A stretch of 64,000 bases of DNA from Cynocephalus volans (Eukaryota > Chordata > Mammalia > Dermoptera > Cynocephalidae). The notes under the pieces are model-generated. The model was given only the letters and a program-made list of their open reading frames with translations. It ran no database searches and was not told where the DNA came from. Below, piece after piece: positions 36,993 to 52,019 of this stretch. Both the position numbers and the translations under genes were made by a program. How positions within the stretch are numbered: the first letter of the stretch is position 1; every line of letters begins with the position of its first letter. The DNA is taken from positions 96,240,427 to 96,304,426 of the forward strand of contig NC_084472.1 in NCBI RefSeq assembly GCF_027409185.1, written 5' to 3'.

Positions 36993-38790
36993 ATTGGAGA
37001 GAGGTAAAGACAGAATGGAAAGAGGAAATGGAGACAGTGAGTACAATAAAACACTCCTTTGTGGGTTTTTCCATAAAGGGAGCAAAGAAATGGTACAGTA
37101 ACTGGCATAGGGAAGAGGGGCTGAGTTTTTTGCTTGTTTGTTTTTTTGTTTGTTTTGCATTTTGTTTAGTTGTATTTTCAAGATAGGATATGAAGGGGTC
37201 TTCAAAACATTCATAGAAAGATATGTAAGTTCAGGGAAAGACTTGTATTATATTTTAATTCTATTTTTCCACAAACTTTGTGAAGAGCCCTTGTATATCA
37301 CCAAGATGATGCACAGGTAGGGCTGATTCAAGAGACAGGGAAAAAATTGTTATTATAGGTGAGGGAGAGGAGAAAATCTAGAACATTAAGTAAACAATAA
37401 GAAATGGGACCTAGTTCCCATTGAAGGGGCTGGCTCTGGGTAAAAGACAACTAGTTAACTCCTAGAAACAGATGGCAGACAATGTATTTACAGATGCTCT
37501 AGCTGGATATATGTGGTGGCAGCATTCTGTGAAATTTTACTTCTAGTCATTTCATTTTTTTTTTTTTCAGTGAAGCAGAAAACAAGGTTTCCAGCTTAGA
37601 AGGAAGATGGGAAAGAGATGATCAAGGTTTGAAGAGCCAGGACAGTATGAAATAGTCTTTCAGAAGAGGGGAAGGATGATTGAACTAGGAAGTACATCAT
37701 GCTTACAGGAGAGCAAGCATTACCAGCCCCATTGAAATTAATGGTCCTGAATTCAGAGTAAAACCAGAGACATGGTTGCGTGGTTTTCTTCAGCCATGTT
37801 TAGCTTTAAAGGTGCAGGTCCACATAGGCAAAAAATTGGAATTTACCAAGATTATGTTCTTCTCCAGGTGAATATGGCGGTGAGAATGAGGGAGGAGAAC
37901 GGAATTGCATGCAAGGGAGTAATTGTAAGTTTACCCCCATGGAAGTCTGAGCCTGGATAAGGTGGGCAGGGGAACAACATGTGGGTGAGAGACAGTGTAA
38001 TGATGGGAGGATCCATGGGTTGGCAGCCCGGGGGCAGGAGCTGGCACACTGGAGAAAGTCAACTGGAAAGGTAGGAGGCTGTGGTCAGTAGGTAAGCTGC
38101 CTCAATCAAGATGGCAGGGGAGCTGCAGATGATGGTGATGACTAGGTCTAGAGTATGATCATAAAAATGAATCTCCGAGTTAAGACAAAGATAAAAAGTC
38201 TTTGGAATGGAGACACTGAAGGAACTGAGAGCCCAAGTTGATGGAAGGATCATTAGATATATATTAAAATGAAAGGGTTCAGACAGAAATCCGGGAGTGT
38301 GGAGCCAAATCTTAGAAGAGTGAATAATAGACCCGAGAATGAGTGGGTCAGAGCAGAAATGAGGAGCAGAGAATAACAGAGTCTGTGGACGCGAGAGTCT
38401 TCATGGAGGATTTAGATGGGCAGGCGGGAGGAGGATCTGGGACTGGCAATGAACAGCATGGAGGTTTCACCGCTCTCCTGCACACCTTGGTACCTGCAAG
38501 GGGTATGAGAGAAATACGTGCTGGGTTACAAGGGAAGCAGGGTCTTCTGAAGAGCCAGAGCCAGATTTATGTTAGATCAAGAACGTAAACTCAATGTTTG
38601 GAGAAGAGATTTGGGTTACAGGAAATTTTACTGACAATAGACCACTAATTCCAGAGAGCATGGAGGAAGCTTCCAGCACTCGTGGAGGGGTGGATAATGC
38701 AGCAGAAAGGGGGATGTGAAGAGGCTCATGGGGACTAGAGGGCACTGGCTTAGGTGTGGCTGGAAGTGTGGAATTTCTCATGGTTGTGGC

Positions 38791-39264
38791 TGTATTTGTT
38801 CCCTAGGGCTACCTTGAAGTTTCAGAAACAGACTGGGTTGAAACAACAGAAATGTATTGATTCACAGTTGTGGAGGCCAGAAGTCCAGAATCAAAGTGTC
38901 AGCAGGGTCATGCTCTCTGTGAGGGCTGTAAGGGACTCTTTCCTTGCCTTGTCCAGCTTCTGATGTGTGGTGACAGTCCTTGGCATTACTTGGCTCACAG
39001 ATGCATCACTCCAGTCACATGGCTGTGTTCTCCCTGAGAGTCTTCACATTGCCTTTCCTCTGGTTGTGTCTGCCTCAGTGTCCAGATTTCCCCTTTTTAT
39101 ACTGACACAGTCATGTTGGATTAGGGCCCACCCTAAGGACCTCATTTTAACTTGAATATTTATGTAAAGACCCTATTTTCAAATAAGGTTAATTTCTGAG
39201 GTACTGGAAGTTAGGACTTCAACATATTTGGGGGAGAGGAGTACAAAGCCATTTAATCTGTAAC
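38791..39264 (+). repeat. Ancient interspersed repeat, copy 2 of 4
   Basis: It has the same order as the copy at 36499: tgtatttgttccctaggg, gttgaaacaacagaaatgta, ggattagggcccaccctaa, ttcaaataaggtta. It lies just beyond the antisense L2 or within its 5' part. Confidence 0.75.
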
Positions 39265-40435
39265 AAAGACAAAAAGAGGAAGGAAGGGCATACAATTAGG
39301 TACTTACGGTAAACAGGCTGGCCAGGCTGTGAGACGCGGGACAAAGAGGGGTGGGTGTCTAGAGTTATTTTTTCACCTGTTTGATAAAACAGAGACGGTT
39401 TGGAAAAACAAGTGCTTATTCCCGGCCTGTAGAGCTCCTCTTTGCCTGTAACTGAAGGACCCCTGAGTTATTCCTAGCAGACTATTTCTTAGCAATTTCC
39501 AACGAATTTTGAGGAATGTTCTCAAATAGCACATTCTATTTTGAGTTATGCTAAACAATCACAGATTGACTTTGATCAGCTCTTGAATTTACTTTCACTA
39601 AGCTTTAAAACTGAGCTTGGCATATCAAATAACTCACCCACAGCAGATTAAAAAGAATCTTTTTCCATTAGTTTCATTAGTTCCACTATTTATCTAACTC
39701 TAAGTAATGACTTCGTTAATTTCATGTGCATAGCTGTTGCTCATTACTAAGCAGCCAATTTCTGCAGTGAGGAAATAAAGAATTCTAGGCAGGGATAATT
39801 GATTGAACTGAAATCCAGGTAAGCCAAATGTATTTCAGAAATTGAAAAGCCACCAATTATCTGGGATGCAAAATGCTCTGTTAAAAGACTGTTCTAAATC
39901 TGTAATTTCAGATGTCTTTCGCATAGGGTTTATCTTCTGTCCTTTATACCTATACTTAGGCATGTTCAGGCTGAGCTGACATTAAATAAAGAATGAACAG
40001 GATCCCTCTCAAACACAGCCTGTGCACATTCCCTGAGGGAAGAATTTTCACAGTCAAGACTGGGCGAGGTTCACACACTAATAAAGTGACTTCTTCTTAA
40101 TTATTTTTATATTAATTCTTACATCAAGTTAAAAATTTCTAAAGCTGATGAAGAGGCTAAGTATATGAATTAAATTATTAAGAAAAAATTGTCAGAAATA
40201 TAATTTTAAAACACTTGTTTGTGTTATCACCTTCTTGTAAAATTATTTTATTATCTAGTTAATACAGTGATTTTTACACATAAAGAAAAATTCAGAGCAA
40301 AATGAGCAATTTGGTATTCATCCTTCCAATCTTTTATCAGTGCACTTGTATACAAGAAGTGTGCACACAAAACACCCTCCTGTAACATATAGTTCAAATA
40401 AATTATATTTATTATTGTGCTGTTTGCTCACTCTT
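39265..40435. other. Unassigned AT-rich stretch
   Basis: No gene or repeat edge was recognised. Confidence 0.45.
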
Positions 40436-41073
40436 CTTGACTATATCTTGGAGAACTTTTTACATTAATGTTTATCATTCTACTTTATTCCTTTTAGCTG
40501 TCAAAGAGCATTCATTTAAGTGGAGGTTTATTTAATCAGTTTCCATTGATGAATATTTCACTAGTTTTCAATTTTTCCCTAGAACTTATAATATTGTAAT
40601 CCCCTCCCCTGCACATTCCTGTTTTAAGTTTACATTTATATCCCTGGACTTGATAATGTAAACTGTTAATTTCCATAGAACACACATTTTATATTTTAAT
40701 GGATATTGTCAAATTCCCTCCAAAAAGACTTTAGAAATTTAGACCTCCACCAACAGTGAATGAACATAGCAGTTTTTCCATGTGCTTGAGAGTTCCATTT
40801 CATAAAAAACTATTTTACCAATGACATGGAAGAATTTGTGAGGTTTTTCTTTATACTTTAATTTATCTTAATATTTCTTGAAGTGTAGTGAAGTTGTACC
40901 CCTCTAAAATGCTTATTGGTAGATTATAATTATTTTTTAGGGAATTACCTGTTCATATTCTTTGAAGTCTATGAAATCTCGTTTTTATACAGTTTATTTT
41001 TTTCTTATAAATATGAAGGATTTCTTTATAAATTTTAGAGACTATTTTTGTCTCTCTATATTGAAATTATATT

Positions 41074-42483
<1,410 letters not shown>

Positions 42484-43963
42484 GAAATTATATTTTCCTT
42501 GTTATATATTAGTCTTTTAAGTTTGCTTAAGCCTTCTTTATTTGTGCAAAGATTTTGTATTTGTGTGTATTCAAGTATATAAATATTATCTTTTTCCATT
42601 TTTTATACTGCTTATTTTGACCTTCCTTGATATAACGAATGCGCTTCTATGTTTTTGTCCTTTTCCTTACCTCTTTGATCCATCCTCTTGGATCCTCTTG
42701 GAATTTATTTTTAAATTTAATATTGAGTATGGAATATTTTTTCAATACATAATTCCAAAACTTATTTGGCTGCTCCATTACAATTTATTGAATAGTATAT
42801 ATTTTCACCAATGACTCGAAGTGCTACTTTGTGATCATCTTTGACAAATATTTATATAGGTCTGTTTCTGAACATTCAGTGCTATTCTATTGTTCTGTTT
42901 TCTTTTATTCTGCACTAATAACACACTCTTTTAGTGACCCTGATTTTGTGTTCTGCTTTGTCACCTGTTAGGCAATTTCCTGTAACACTTCTTACTTTCT
43001 CTTTCCAATAATTTATAAAATCAGTTGTCAAATTCCATAAAAGTCTTTTTGAGTTTTCACTGAATTTATAAATTTATGAGGGATAAAATGACACTTTTGA
43101 AAAATATTTTTCCATTCAGCATCTTGATAGATGCTTCCATTAACTGAGATTAAGTACTATGTTTTTCAATTGTACTTAATAAATTACTAATTATAAAATA
43201 TATTACTTAATTATAGTTTTGATTATTAATTTGTGTTTTGTAAACATTGTGATGCTTTGTGAATGGGATATTTTCCATCTCATTAAATTTTTAGTTGGTT
43301 GTAAATATGTGTAGAAATGCATTAATTTTGTTATTGATGATATATTGAGCACTCTTGCTGAACTTTCTTCTCAGTACTATTTAGTTTGCAGTTATTTGTT
43401 TTTATTTTTAAGTAGAACATCATAATCTCTGCAATAAAAATAGCTTTGTCTTTTCCTTACAATATCTCTTCTTCGTTTTTCTTTATTGCTTCAGTTATTG
43501 ACTTGAGAGACACTTCCAATTGTTAACAGAAGGTATAAATTTTTGTGTATTTCTTTATCAAGTTATGGAAATCCTACATACTGGATTTTTAAAAATCTTA
43601 AGTGGACATTAAATGTTCCATCTCGACCTTCTCATTTTATTAATTGTAAAGCTATACATAGTTTTCTTTCTTTATAGAAAATCCCCACTTTCTATTTTCT
43701 TTACAGAAAATAATAGATGTCTATTATTTCCATCTTGTGTTATTTTTTATTCTTTCTCTCTTTTTCTTTTATTAGATTTCCAATGATAGGTTCATCTTTA
43801 TTGGCCTTTTGACAACCAATTTTTGGTATTTATTATTAATATGGTTTTTGTTTATTTGCATTTGTATTTATTTTAAAGTCAGCTACTTTCCATTTTTTTT
43901 CTTATTATTTATTTCTACATCCTTTGGCTTTATTTTTCCCCCTAATTTCTCTAGCTGAGAGCT

Positions 43964-44404
43964 GTGTTAGTTTCCTAGGGCTTCTGTAACAAAGTACCAC
44001 AAACAGGAGGGCTTGAAGCAACGGAAATTTATTCTCTTACAGTTCTGGAAGCTAGAAGTTCAAAATCAAGGTGTTGGCAGGACCATGCTCCCTCTGCAAG
44101 CTGTAGGGGAATAATCTTTCCCAGGTGATAATCTTTGCCATTCGTTGGCTTGCAGGTGCATAATGCCAGTCTTTACTTCCCTTGTCACATGGCATTCTCC
44201 CTGTGTGTCTCTCTGCCATCACGTGGCTGTCTTCTTATAACACACCAGTCATGTGGGATTAGGGGTCCACACCACCCCAATATATCTCATTTTAACTAAT
44301 TACCTCTGCAATGACCCTATTTCCAAATAAGGTCATATTCTGAAGTACTGCGACTTAAAACTTCAATGCATCTTTTTTGAAGGGACAGATTCAACCTATG
44401 ACAA
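43964..44404 (+). repeat. Ancient interspersed repeat, copy 3 of 4
   Basis: A well-preserved copy of the repeat at 36499: tgttagtttcctagggcttc, gtaacaaagtaccacaaac, gaaatttattctcttacagt, atttccaaataaggtcatat, ending gattcaacctatgaca. Confidence 0.8.
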
Positions 44405-46495
44405 GCACTTAGTTTCATTATCATTAATTTGTTTTCATTTCCATTGATTAATTCTATAAATTCTCATCTAAGTATTGTTATGACCACATCTCATAAGATT
44501 TTATATGTATCTCGGAGAAAATTATGCTCAAAGAAAGAGCCCTGTTATTACCCAGTACCTGGGAGATAAATATATTTCTCTTTAGAACTAGGGAAGAATT
44601 TTTCTTGGTAAAAGTTATCAGAGGAAAAATACAGAGATAAAAGGATCACCTGTAGAGAATATTGGAATATACCAAAAGATAGGAGGAGAGGTAGGATGTG
44701 AAGACTAATGTAAATAAAAATTAGGATGTTTGATATTGAAATATCATAATGGAGATGAATTGTGAGGCAATTAAATGTCTCAAGAGGTTGATAGAATACT
44801 GAAACAGGGGAGGAGCAGAGGCAGTGTTGTAGAGCCGATCACACAGGCAGGTGAAATTGAATGATTCTAGCAAACGGGAATGCCTCTCCCATGACACAAA
44901 CCATGAGCCATGATGGAAGCCTCCAGGATGGTACTGGCAGGAGTAAAGCACTGCTTAGTGTAATATAAAATTGAATTGTAGGAAAGTTTCCAGAGTGAGA
45001 TCTCAGTGGAAACTAAATTGCTTACTTATTTAAACTGTATGGAAGGTACAGACTAGAGCTCAAAAATAACATAATTTCAGAAATATAATGGGGACACAGC
45101 AAGATCACAGATGAATTCTATCATAAAGATGCTGGTCTGTTACTTAGCTGCTCTGTCTCGGGCATTAATACCTTAAATTCTTATTGCTACGTTTGAAAAT
45201 TTGCCCTAGAAAGAGATTTAGACTGAATCTGAAGTTGCAATCAAGTGGTTTAGCAGCCAGTACTGTATCTGCTAGACCTGAGAGGCACTTACAAAAGATT
45301 TCTTAAAAGAAAAAAAAAATGAGTCAGTGGTCCCAGTTTATAAAGAAATCTTTGGGGATTGAAAGGAAGTTAGTGGCATATAATTCGAATGCAGCAGTAT
45401 GCCCTAGTAGCTCATTTGTATACATAGTATTGAATTATATGAGATGCAAAAATTGTTCAAAATACAGCAGGGACTTTTGGAAACCTTGAACACTCTGCTC
45501 ACCTCAGTTAAGATTTTTAGTGGCTATTTTATGGCAACCAAACGTAGCTCTAAAGTTGATCATTTAGACAGTATCACCATGAATAATTCCACAGCTTTAT
45601 GTGTGTAATCCTACACCTAGCTATGCGAACAGCTTTTAAATCTCAATAAATTAGATGGTTACATAATACCAGGAAATTTAAAGCAAACAAAACATCAAAT
45701 TTGTAATGACAGTACTATTCATCATATAAAATTTAAACATGTTCTTGATGTATTTACACTTTGAATTTATATGTATAATTCATTCCAGACTGCAGGAAAA
45801 CCCAAGAAAGCATTTATGATAATACAGTGTGTGCTTCAAAATTATGACTTGAAGCTTCTCAGTACAATTCTTTATTATATTATTTTATTTAGAGCTTCTT
45901 ATTTTCAGAGTATAGATTGCTATGTCAAGACCTAGCTCGCAGAATTGATATTCATGAGGTAGAAAAACAGCATTAAAGTACTCATTTTGTATTGTACTCC
46001 ATATCGTCTAAGAAATTCTGTTTGTAGAATTATTAAAAGAACAAGAGCTATTGCAATGCTTTTATTTTATACTATTACAAACTACAGGAATCTGACCCAT
46101 CAGGAAATAGCAAAGGAATCACAAACGAAAAGTAGATTCATTGCCTTTGTTTATAATGCAGTGTATTGAGTGAATGCTAAAGTACAAAAGATTATGCTGC
46201 TGAGATCTGAACCAAAAATGCACTTACTTCTGGTATGTGAACTATTTTTTCGTAGCATATGATATCTTATTTATTCAGGCGAAATTATTCTGAACTTTCC
46301 ATAGCACATATACAGTTTTCGAATTTTTTAAATAAAATAAACAGTGGTTTGAGAAAGATGTTTTCATTATTATGATCACTTAAATGGTATCTCACAGTCT
46401 CATCTTCTTTCCTGTCCTTAACAACCTAATTCCCGTTTTGTTTACTATTTTCTCTTACTGAAAACAGCAAGCGTCCAGTGAGCTACCTATGCATA
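44405..46495. other. Unassigned AT-rich stretch
   Basis: No gene or repeat edge was recognised. Frames are short and without known domains. Confidence 0.45.
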
Positions 46496-46566
46496 TGTCT
46501 GTCTGTCTGTCTTTCTCTCTACCTATCCATCCATCCACCCATCTATCAACCCATCCATCTATCTAT
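46496..46566. repeat. (GTCT)n/(ATCC)n/(ATCT)n microsatellite
   Basis: A compound tetranucleotide run: TCTG units, then CATC and ATCC units, then ATCT units. Confidence 0.92.
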
Positions 46567-46589
46567 GCAAAACTGGAAATTTAAAAAAA

Positions 46590-46912
46590 TATCTCAAACA
46601 TCCTCTCCACAGCCCTAACTCTTGTCTTGGCTAAACCTTATTCATCTTGATTTTTCATTCTCAAATTAGATGGCATTTCTTCAGAGAAAGCTTTCCTGAC
46701 TATCTCCTAATACATATTAGGCTTCCTTCTGTTAGTCTCTATCCTAATCAATTTTTACTTCCAGAATTTGTAATTTTATATTCTTTGTGCATTTCCTCTT
46801 TTATCAAATGTCTCTAGAAGGACTATAGATCATCTTGAGTTTACATACTACTTTGCATATAGTGGGCCTGCAATAAATATTTCTTAAATAAAAATAAAAT
46901 GAATGAGTGGAA
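46590..46912 (+). repeat. L2 3'-end remnant
   Basis: The sense-orientation L2 end is recognisable from cagagaaagctttcctgact, attttatattctttgtgcat and gggcctgcaataaatatttc. Confidence 0.6.
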
Positions 46913-46929
46913 TTTTGGAAACTCAATAA

Positions 46930-46995
46930 AAAAAAGATTAAATGAGTTATTGATAAAGTGTGTAAAATAGTGATTATCACATAGTAAGTGCTCTA
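46930..46995 (+). repeat. MIR 3' remnant
   Basis: The text gattaaatgagttattgata followed by cacatagtaagtgctctata matches the 3' part of MIR in the sense direction. The retrocopy at 47006 was inserted at its end. Confidence 0.55.
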
Positions 46996-47005
46996 TAATT
47001 TTTTA

Positions 47006-47373
47006 TTTTTATCTATTTATTTTTTTCCCAAAAAACTTCATTGTTTCAAGAGGCAAAATGTCATTGGTCTCTGTGGGACACCTGGCAGGGTAGAGAGAGA
47101 CCTGGGGTGGGTCTGGGGCAGGGCTCTACCCATTAAAAAAATGAAAGGCTTTTTAAAAAAATACTATAATTACTTTACTGGTATTAAAAGAAAACCCAAG
47201 AGAGGCTGGAGAAGGAAGCAGAGAGGGTGGAGGGAAGAGAGAAAGGGAGGAATCAAAATCTTCAACCACTAATAATGGAATCCAGGCTGGGAGGGAAGGT
47301 GTGGGGGAAGGTTGGGAAGGTGATACAAAAAGCTTAATGTGACTCCCCATATGCTCCTCAGGGGGAAGTGGGC
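47006..47373 (-). pseudogene. Retrocopy of an unidentified mRNA 3' UTR
   Basis: A 368-bp insert flanked by a perfect 15-bp TSD, ctctataatttttta, at 46991-47005 and 47374-47388. The plus-strand left end is T-rich, so the element runs on the minus strand and ends in an AATAAA-containing A-rich tail (about 47006-47030). The body (C-rich, with a ttttaataccagtaaagtaa segment) has no L1, Alu, tRNA or 7SL features that I can see and no meaningful reading frame. This suggests a 5'-truncated copy of a messenger 3' UTR. The source gene was not recognised. Confidence 0.7.
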
Positions 47374-47388
47374 CTCTATAATTTTTTA

Positions 47389-47600
47389 AATCGAGAATTT
47401 TTACGCAGGATGAATTCCCAGAAGTGGAATAACTAGATCATAGGATTTATACACTTTGGGGAAAGGGGTAATTTTAATTAATTAATTAACTAACTCTCTT
47501 GAGGTATAATTTACATACCATAAATTCACCTATTTGAGTTTACAATTCAATGCTTTTCCATACAAATATCTTTAAACAAATAAAAATAAATTCCGAAATT
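47389..47600. repeat. L1ME-like 3' fragment
   Basis: Contains gaattcccagaagtggaata and gaggtataatttacatacca, typical of old L1ME ends, plus an attaatta run. Confidence 0.45.
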
Positions 47601-50600
47601 GCCAAACTTAACTGCTGTGTGCTAACAGAAAAATAGAGATCATGTATCTCACAATTATTTCGGTTATTGTGATTTTTTTTCTCCCCAGATTCTGATATCA
47701 AAGGTGATATTTGAACATACTGGGGACAATAAGCCGACATAATCTCTATCAGTTATTCTTCATGCCTCAAAACGCATTTCTTAGGATAAGGAATATTTTT
47801 ATTGTTGTGTAAAGGGGCATCACTAACAGTTCAAAACCCAGCTGTGGGTTAAGAAATACTAAATTACTCAACTAATGCTCTGTATTTTATAGACAATGAT
47901 GGGATAAGTTGCCACCCTCTTTGGGGTAGCTGTCCTAGCCCTGGTGTGACACCCCGGCCACTCCTCCCTGGGATTCTGGATCCCACGCGTCTTAAATTGC
48001 TAGCTCAGGGAGCTTGTTTGCTTGGTCGGCTAACTAAAGTCTGGTCTCAGTAGTTTACTGTGAGGAAAGATACTGAGGAGGCAGAAATCCCATAAGATTG
48101 TAAAAGAAGACGTCTAAAGACAGAGAGGTAGGCGTGCAGGAGCGGATTTACCAGGTGTGAATTACATGTTTTTTGCCGTGGCTCCCCCGCTGCCAACCTC
48201 AGCCCCTAGAGGTCGCTCTTCCTCGAGGCACTGAGGACCTTGCTAGCGTCAGGAGCAGCAGCAACTGGTGCCCTTCAGTGGTTGTCCTTTGTTAAGCCAG
48301 AGATGCAAGGAGGACATGGTCCCTTGGGATGAGTTCCCTGATGTCAGGGAGGAAGTAGCCGTGGAGCAGGCCAAGTGGGGGTGTTTGTGATCCGGAACCG
48401 CTGTGGTGCTTAACAAAACGGCCAGACCTTGGCGAATCTGTTTTTGAAGTTAATCGATCCTAGTATCTCTAAAACCCAAAAGATTGAAAGCTCACTGAGA
48501 TCTTTCTCAGTCATTTTTTTTTAACTGAACAAAGTCTTGGTATGATGAAAAAACAAAAAACCAAAACTGACTGAGACACCACCCTCGGGAGTCATAAACC
48601 CTCACCCTATTACCACACCTGCGTCACTTCACAGCCCCCCCAACCCTCCACCTATCCCTTTGAGTGAATATGAATATGAGTGAAAGAGAATATGGTACCT
48701 TTGAGGAAATTCCTGTGATAACATCATTACTTTATATTATACATTACTTTATATTATAGATTTCCCTGCTGTCTTTCCCTAAAGACACCAATGACCTTTA
48801 TCAGGGCCAGTATGCCCGTCAGATACTGGGAGGGTTATTGACCACTGGCTTTGAGAAGATGCTGATCCCCAGGGCACAGAACACCATTCAGGTCTTTCAT
48901 CCAGTGTTGTGCTTATGGGCATCAGTTAATAAATGGAGTTTTGTCCTAATTCTGTCTCACAGGTGGCCTAGGGACTCCCCAAACAATTCTCAGTTTATTT
49001 CCCAAGTACTGTGCTGCAGAATATCACTGACATCATAGCAAATGGCAGGATGTGGGGTGGGGTGCCTGATTTTGATTATCCAGATGAAATATAGCGAGTT
49101 CCACACAAGGAGGACAGGATATTAAATTCCTAGAATCTAAAGCATCTTCTATTAAGAAATAAAAGTTAGGAAAAAACAAAAAAACTTGGATAGGCATGTC
49201 CTCTAAGAGATCAGACCTCACCAATATAGACTTGGATCACTTTACCAGATAAGAACCCTTGCCCAGTGAGGTGTAGGCTGAAAGAAAAGGGAATATTGAT
49301 TGGATCGGGGAGAATAACATCTTAGATCTTGATGAAGTCCTGGTGAACAGTTGCAGAAGTGTGAAAATAATAGCTAGTCCCATTCTCCTTGCTCTATCAT
49401 GTATATTTATTAACCAGTTATTAACTATGTGTTTTTGTGCTTTATTTTCTATTTCTCTACTATTTTATATTGAATTTTTTGTTGTGGTTACCTTTTATAA
49501 TTTGTCCAAAATTTATAAGAACTGAAGACAGCTTTGGGATTATAAGAGAAGAGAATTGACATTACCTAGAGTTAAATATAATAATTCATGAGACTTTGGA
49601 TCTGTCCTTTCACAGAGACAATAAACATGGTTTCATTTGTCTGGGGACTCATTGTGTTACGTTGCATGGAAGCACGTTGCTACTGCTGCTACTTGGAAGT
49701 TTAAATATGAGAAGAAACCCGTGTGTAAGTTTGGAGTAGCCAAAGGGCCAGTAATGTGGATTGTCTTGGTCATTATTTATTCTAACACCCGAAGCCAGGG
49801 TCCAGATGTGATTTAGGTTCCACTTGAGCAAAGCTTTTGTTTAGAACTGAGTTACATGGAGAGAGAGGCAAGTGTCCATTTTTCAGGCCCCAGTCTGGAG
49901 AGAGATGGGGTGGCTCTGGTCCCACCAAGGTGACATCTTCTGAATTTGGCTGCTTTTTAATTGTGATGGAATCATCCTTTACCTTGGTGCAACAATTCTG
50001 CTTAGATTCTGTTTCTTTCAAACAATTCTTCAATAACTTTTGTTCCCTATAAAGACTGTTTTTATTTAAGTCGGAATGGTTGCTTTTGTCTGAAAGTAAG
50101 AATCCTGGCCCATATAGGAAATAACATTATAGCCTCACACTGTGTTGGAGTTCAAATAAAAACGTAAATTTGAAAGATTCCTCTAACACACCTAAATCTT
50201 TTCAACCACTTCTTCCATAGGGATATTTACTCAATAATTAACTGAGTGAATGTGAAAATTATTATGAACTTTAAATCCATAGATACAAAATGTAGGTTAA
50301 TGTCATTTTGCAAATAGCTATGAGAGAATAGGGTTGTGGTTGGAAACAAACCCACAATAAGTTGAGAGTGGAAGTTGTCAATATTCAAATGCTTGCAGAA
50401 AAGTCCAAAAGCTTGCATGTGTGAAAAACAACTGGAATGTCCATACTCACTGAATTCTTGAAGATAAAAAGAAGCACAAATAATTAAGATACATCATGGG
50501 GAAAAATAAGATGAAACAACAGAAAGGAATTTCCAAAATTTATTTTATTTAATTAATAAATGTGATTACGGTTAAGAGATAAGATGTTCTTGAAACATAA

Positions 50601-52015
50601 AAGCTAGAATGGAGGCAACACATCAAGAGAGAATAATGGCCAAAGATTTTTATATATGTTCAGTGTTAACAAAAGCATTTTTGTTTGGAAAGTGAAATTA
50701 ATTTGACAGTTTCATGCTACAATATTAAGTTCTGGACTATGTTTTAATATAAAAAGAGCAAAGAGGTCAGAAGACTTAGCATAAGTTCTGAGGGAGTTTC
50801 TCCAATGTGTGTTCTTCGTGGTAGCCTCAGTGCTCAGCATTATGCATCATTAGTTATTTATCAGTAGTATAATTGTCAATAATGTCATAAAGGAAGTTAT
50901 TATAAAATAGATCATTTCACTCTCCAGTGAGAAAACTTAAGTTAAGAAAACTTAAGTTAAGGTTATATTCTTAACTAAAAACAACGAAAAACTAATTCAT
51001 AGTTAAGACCAAAAATATAGAGTATGAGCAAAGATGCAGCCCTATAAAACTCAAAGACAATTTAAAATAGTAAAATTATACAGCAAATCCTATAAATAAT
51101 GCATACGTGTCCTGCATTTGTACATAATACATGTGCTCTTATGTATTGAAAAGTACACATAAAGCACAAATAAACAACTTTTACTTGTTATAAATTTGAT
51201 TTAAATTTAATTCCAGTGTATATAGATAAAGGGGCACAGTTAGACCTGCATTTAAATCTGCTTCATCAATTAGAGCTTTTATATATAGACTTGGAGAACT
51301 CCCCTAAACTCTTAGACTTAATGTGCATCTTACTACTCAAATAATTCATTATATGTATTACTTCCACAACTTATTTTAAAAATTTGAATTATTACATCTT
51401 GTTTTATGACCATTGCTTTTTTATTGCATTATATTTCTATTTTATTTATGCCACATTAAGTTGAACCTTTGAAATTATAGATTTTTTTGTTGTTGTCTTG
51501 GGGGTCTCTTTCATTGCCTGAATTAACTCTGTTTTCTATTAAATCAGTCCTCATCTCTTTTCATCTTGATTTCTCTCTTTGTGGTATTGTATTTTCCTGA
51601 AATGTCTGGAAACTATATTTTGGATGAGGATTTAAGCTGATTATTACATTCTTTAGAGTAGGTTTCTGCTTAGAGGGTGTGGATCTGATTCCACAACTAT
51701 TCTTTCTCCTGAATAAGAGGGCTCAGTGTGAGCTTCAGGTAAGAGAATGGAATATCTTGACTTAAATGAGGCTCTTTTTGCTCCTGTGCAGAACAAATTT
51801 TACACATATATATGTGTAGATATACATACACACAATAATATATATAAAAGCAGATTTTGCTGTGTGGCTAGAGTAGGGAGAGGTTTTAATTGACTTAATT
51901 ATTCAATAGATAGGTTTTTAATAAATTAACTACAGCAGACTTTATTTTATAAATACAACCACAGTCATATCTCCTATTCTACATAATCTTTTTACATTGT
52001 GACTTCAACTCTCTT
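47601..52015. other. Mostly unassigned stretch
   Basis: No gene was recognised. 47900-48440 is clearly more GC-rich than its surroundings. 48830-49700 gives an impression of an old LTR-retroelement interior, which I could not support with motifs or edges. A 15-base tandem duplication (gaaaacttaagttaa, twice) lies at about 50932-50961. Another short direct repeat, attactttatattat, is at about 48726-48760. Confidence 0.4.
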
Positions 52016-52019
52016 CCCA

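Larger units (their letters stand above)
34870..38760 (-). mobile_element. Long LINE-2 copy, about 3 kb, with nested insertions
   Basis: Antisense L2 text can be followed over nearly 3.9 kb: the 3' end at 34880-34950 (ttggagctaacattctgg), a gtgcaaaggtcctaaag block (35127), an acattctggctgctgtgtta block (35361), a ttgaggtgtctattatta block (36055), a gttaaatgttgctgact block (36375) and an RT-upstream G-rich part (about 37000-37200). Nested inside are a MaLR LTR (35389-35737) and a second repeat (36499-36992). Subtracting these leaves about 3 kb, close to the full length of L2. The 5' limit is uncertain. No frame survives. Confidence 0.7.

Noticed and set aside
46496..46566. A CRISPR-like spaced repeat
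   Set aside because: It is a compound tetranucleotide microsatellite with no unique spacers.
48830..49700. Internal region of an old endogenous retrovirus
   Set aside because: It was only an impression of similarity. No motif, primer-binding site or LTR edge could be pointed to.
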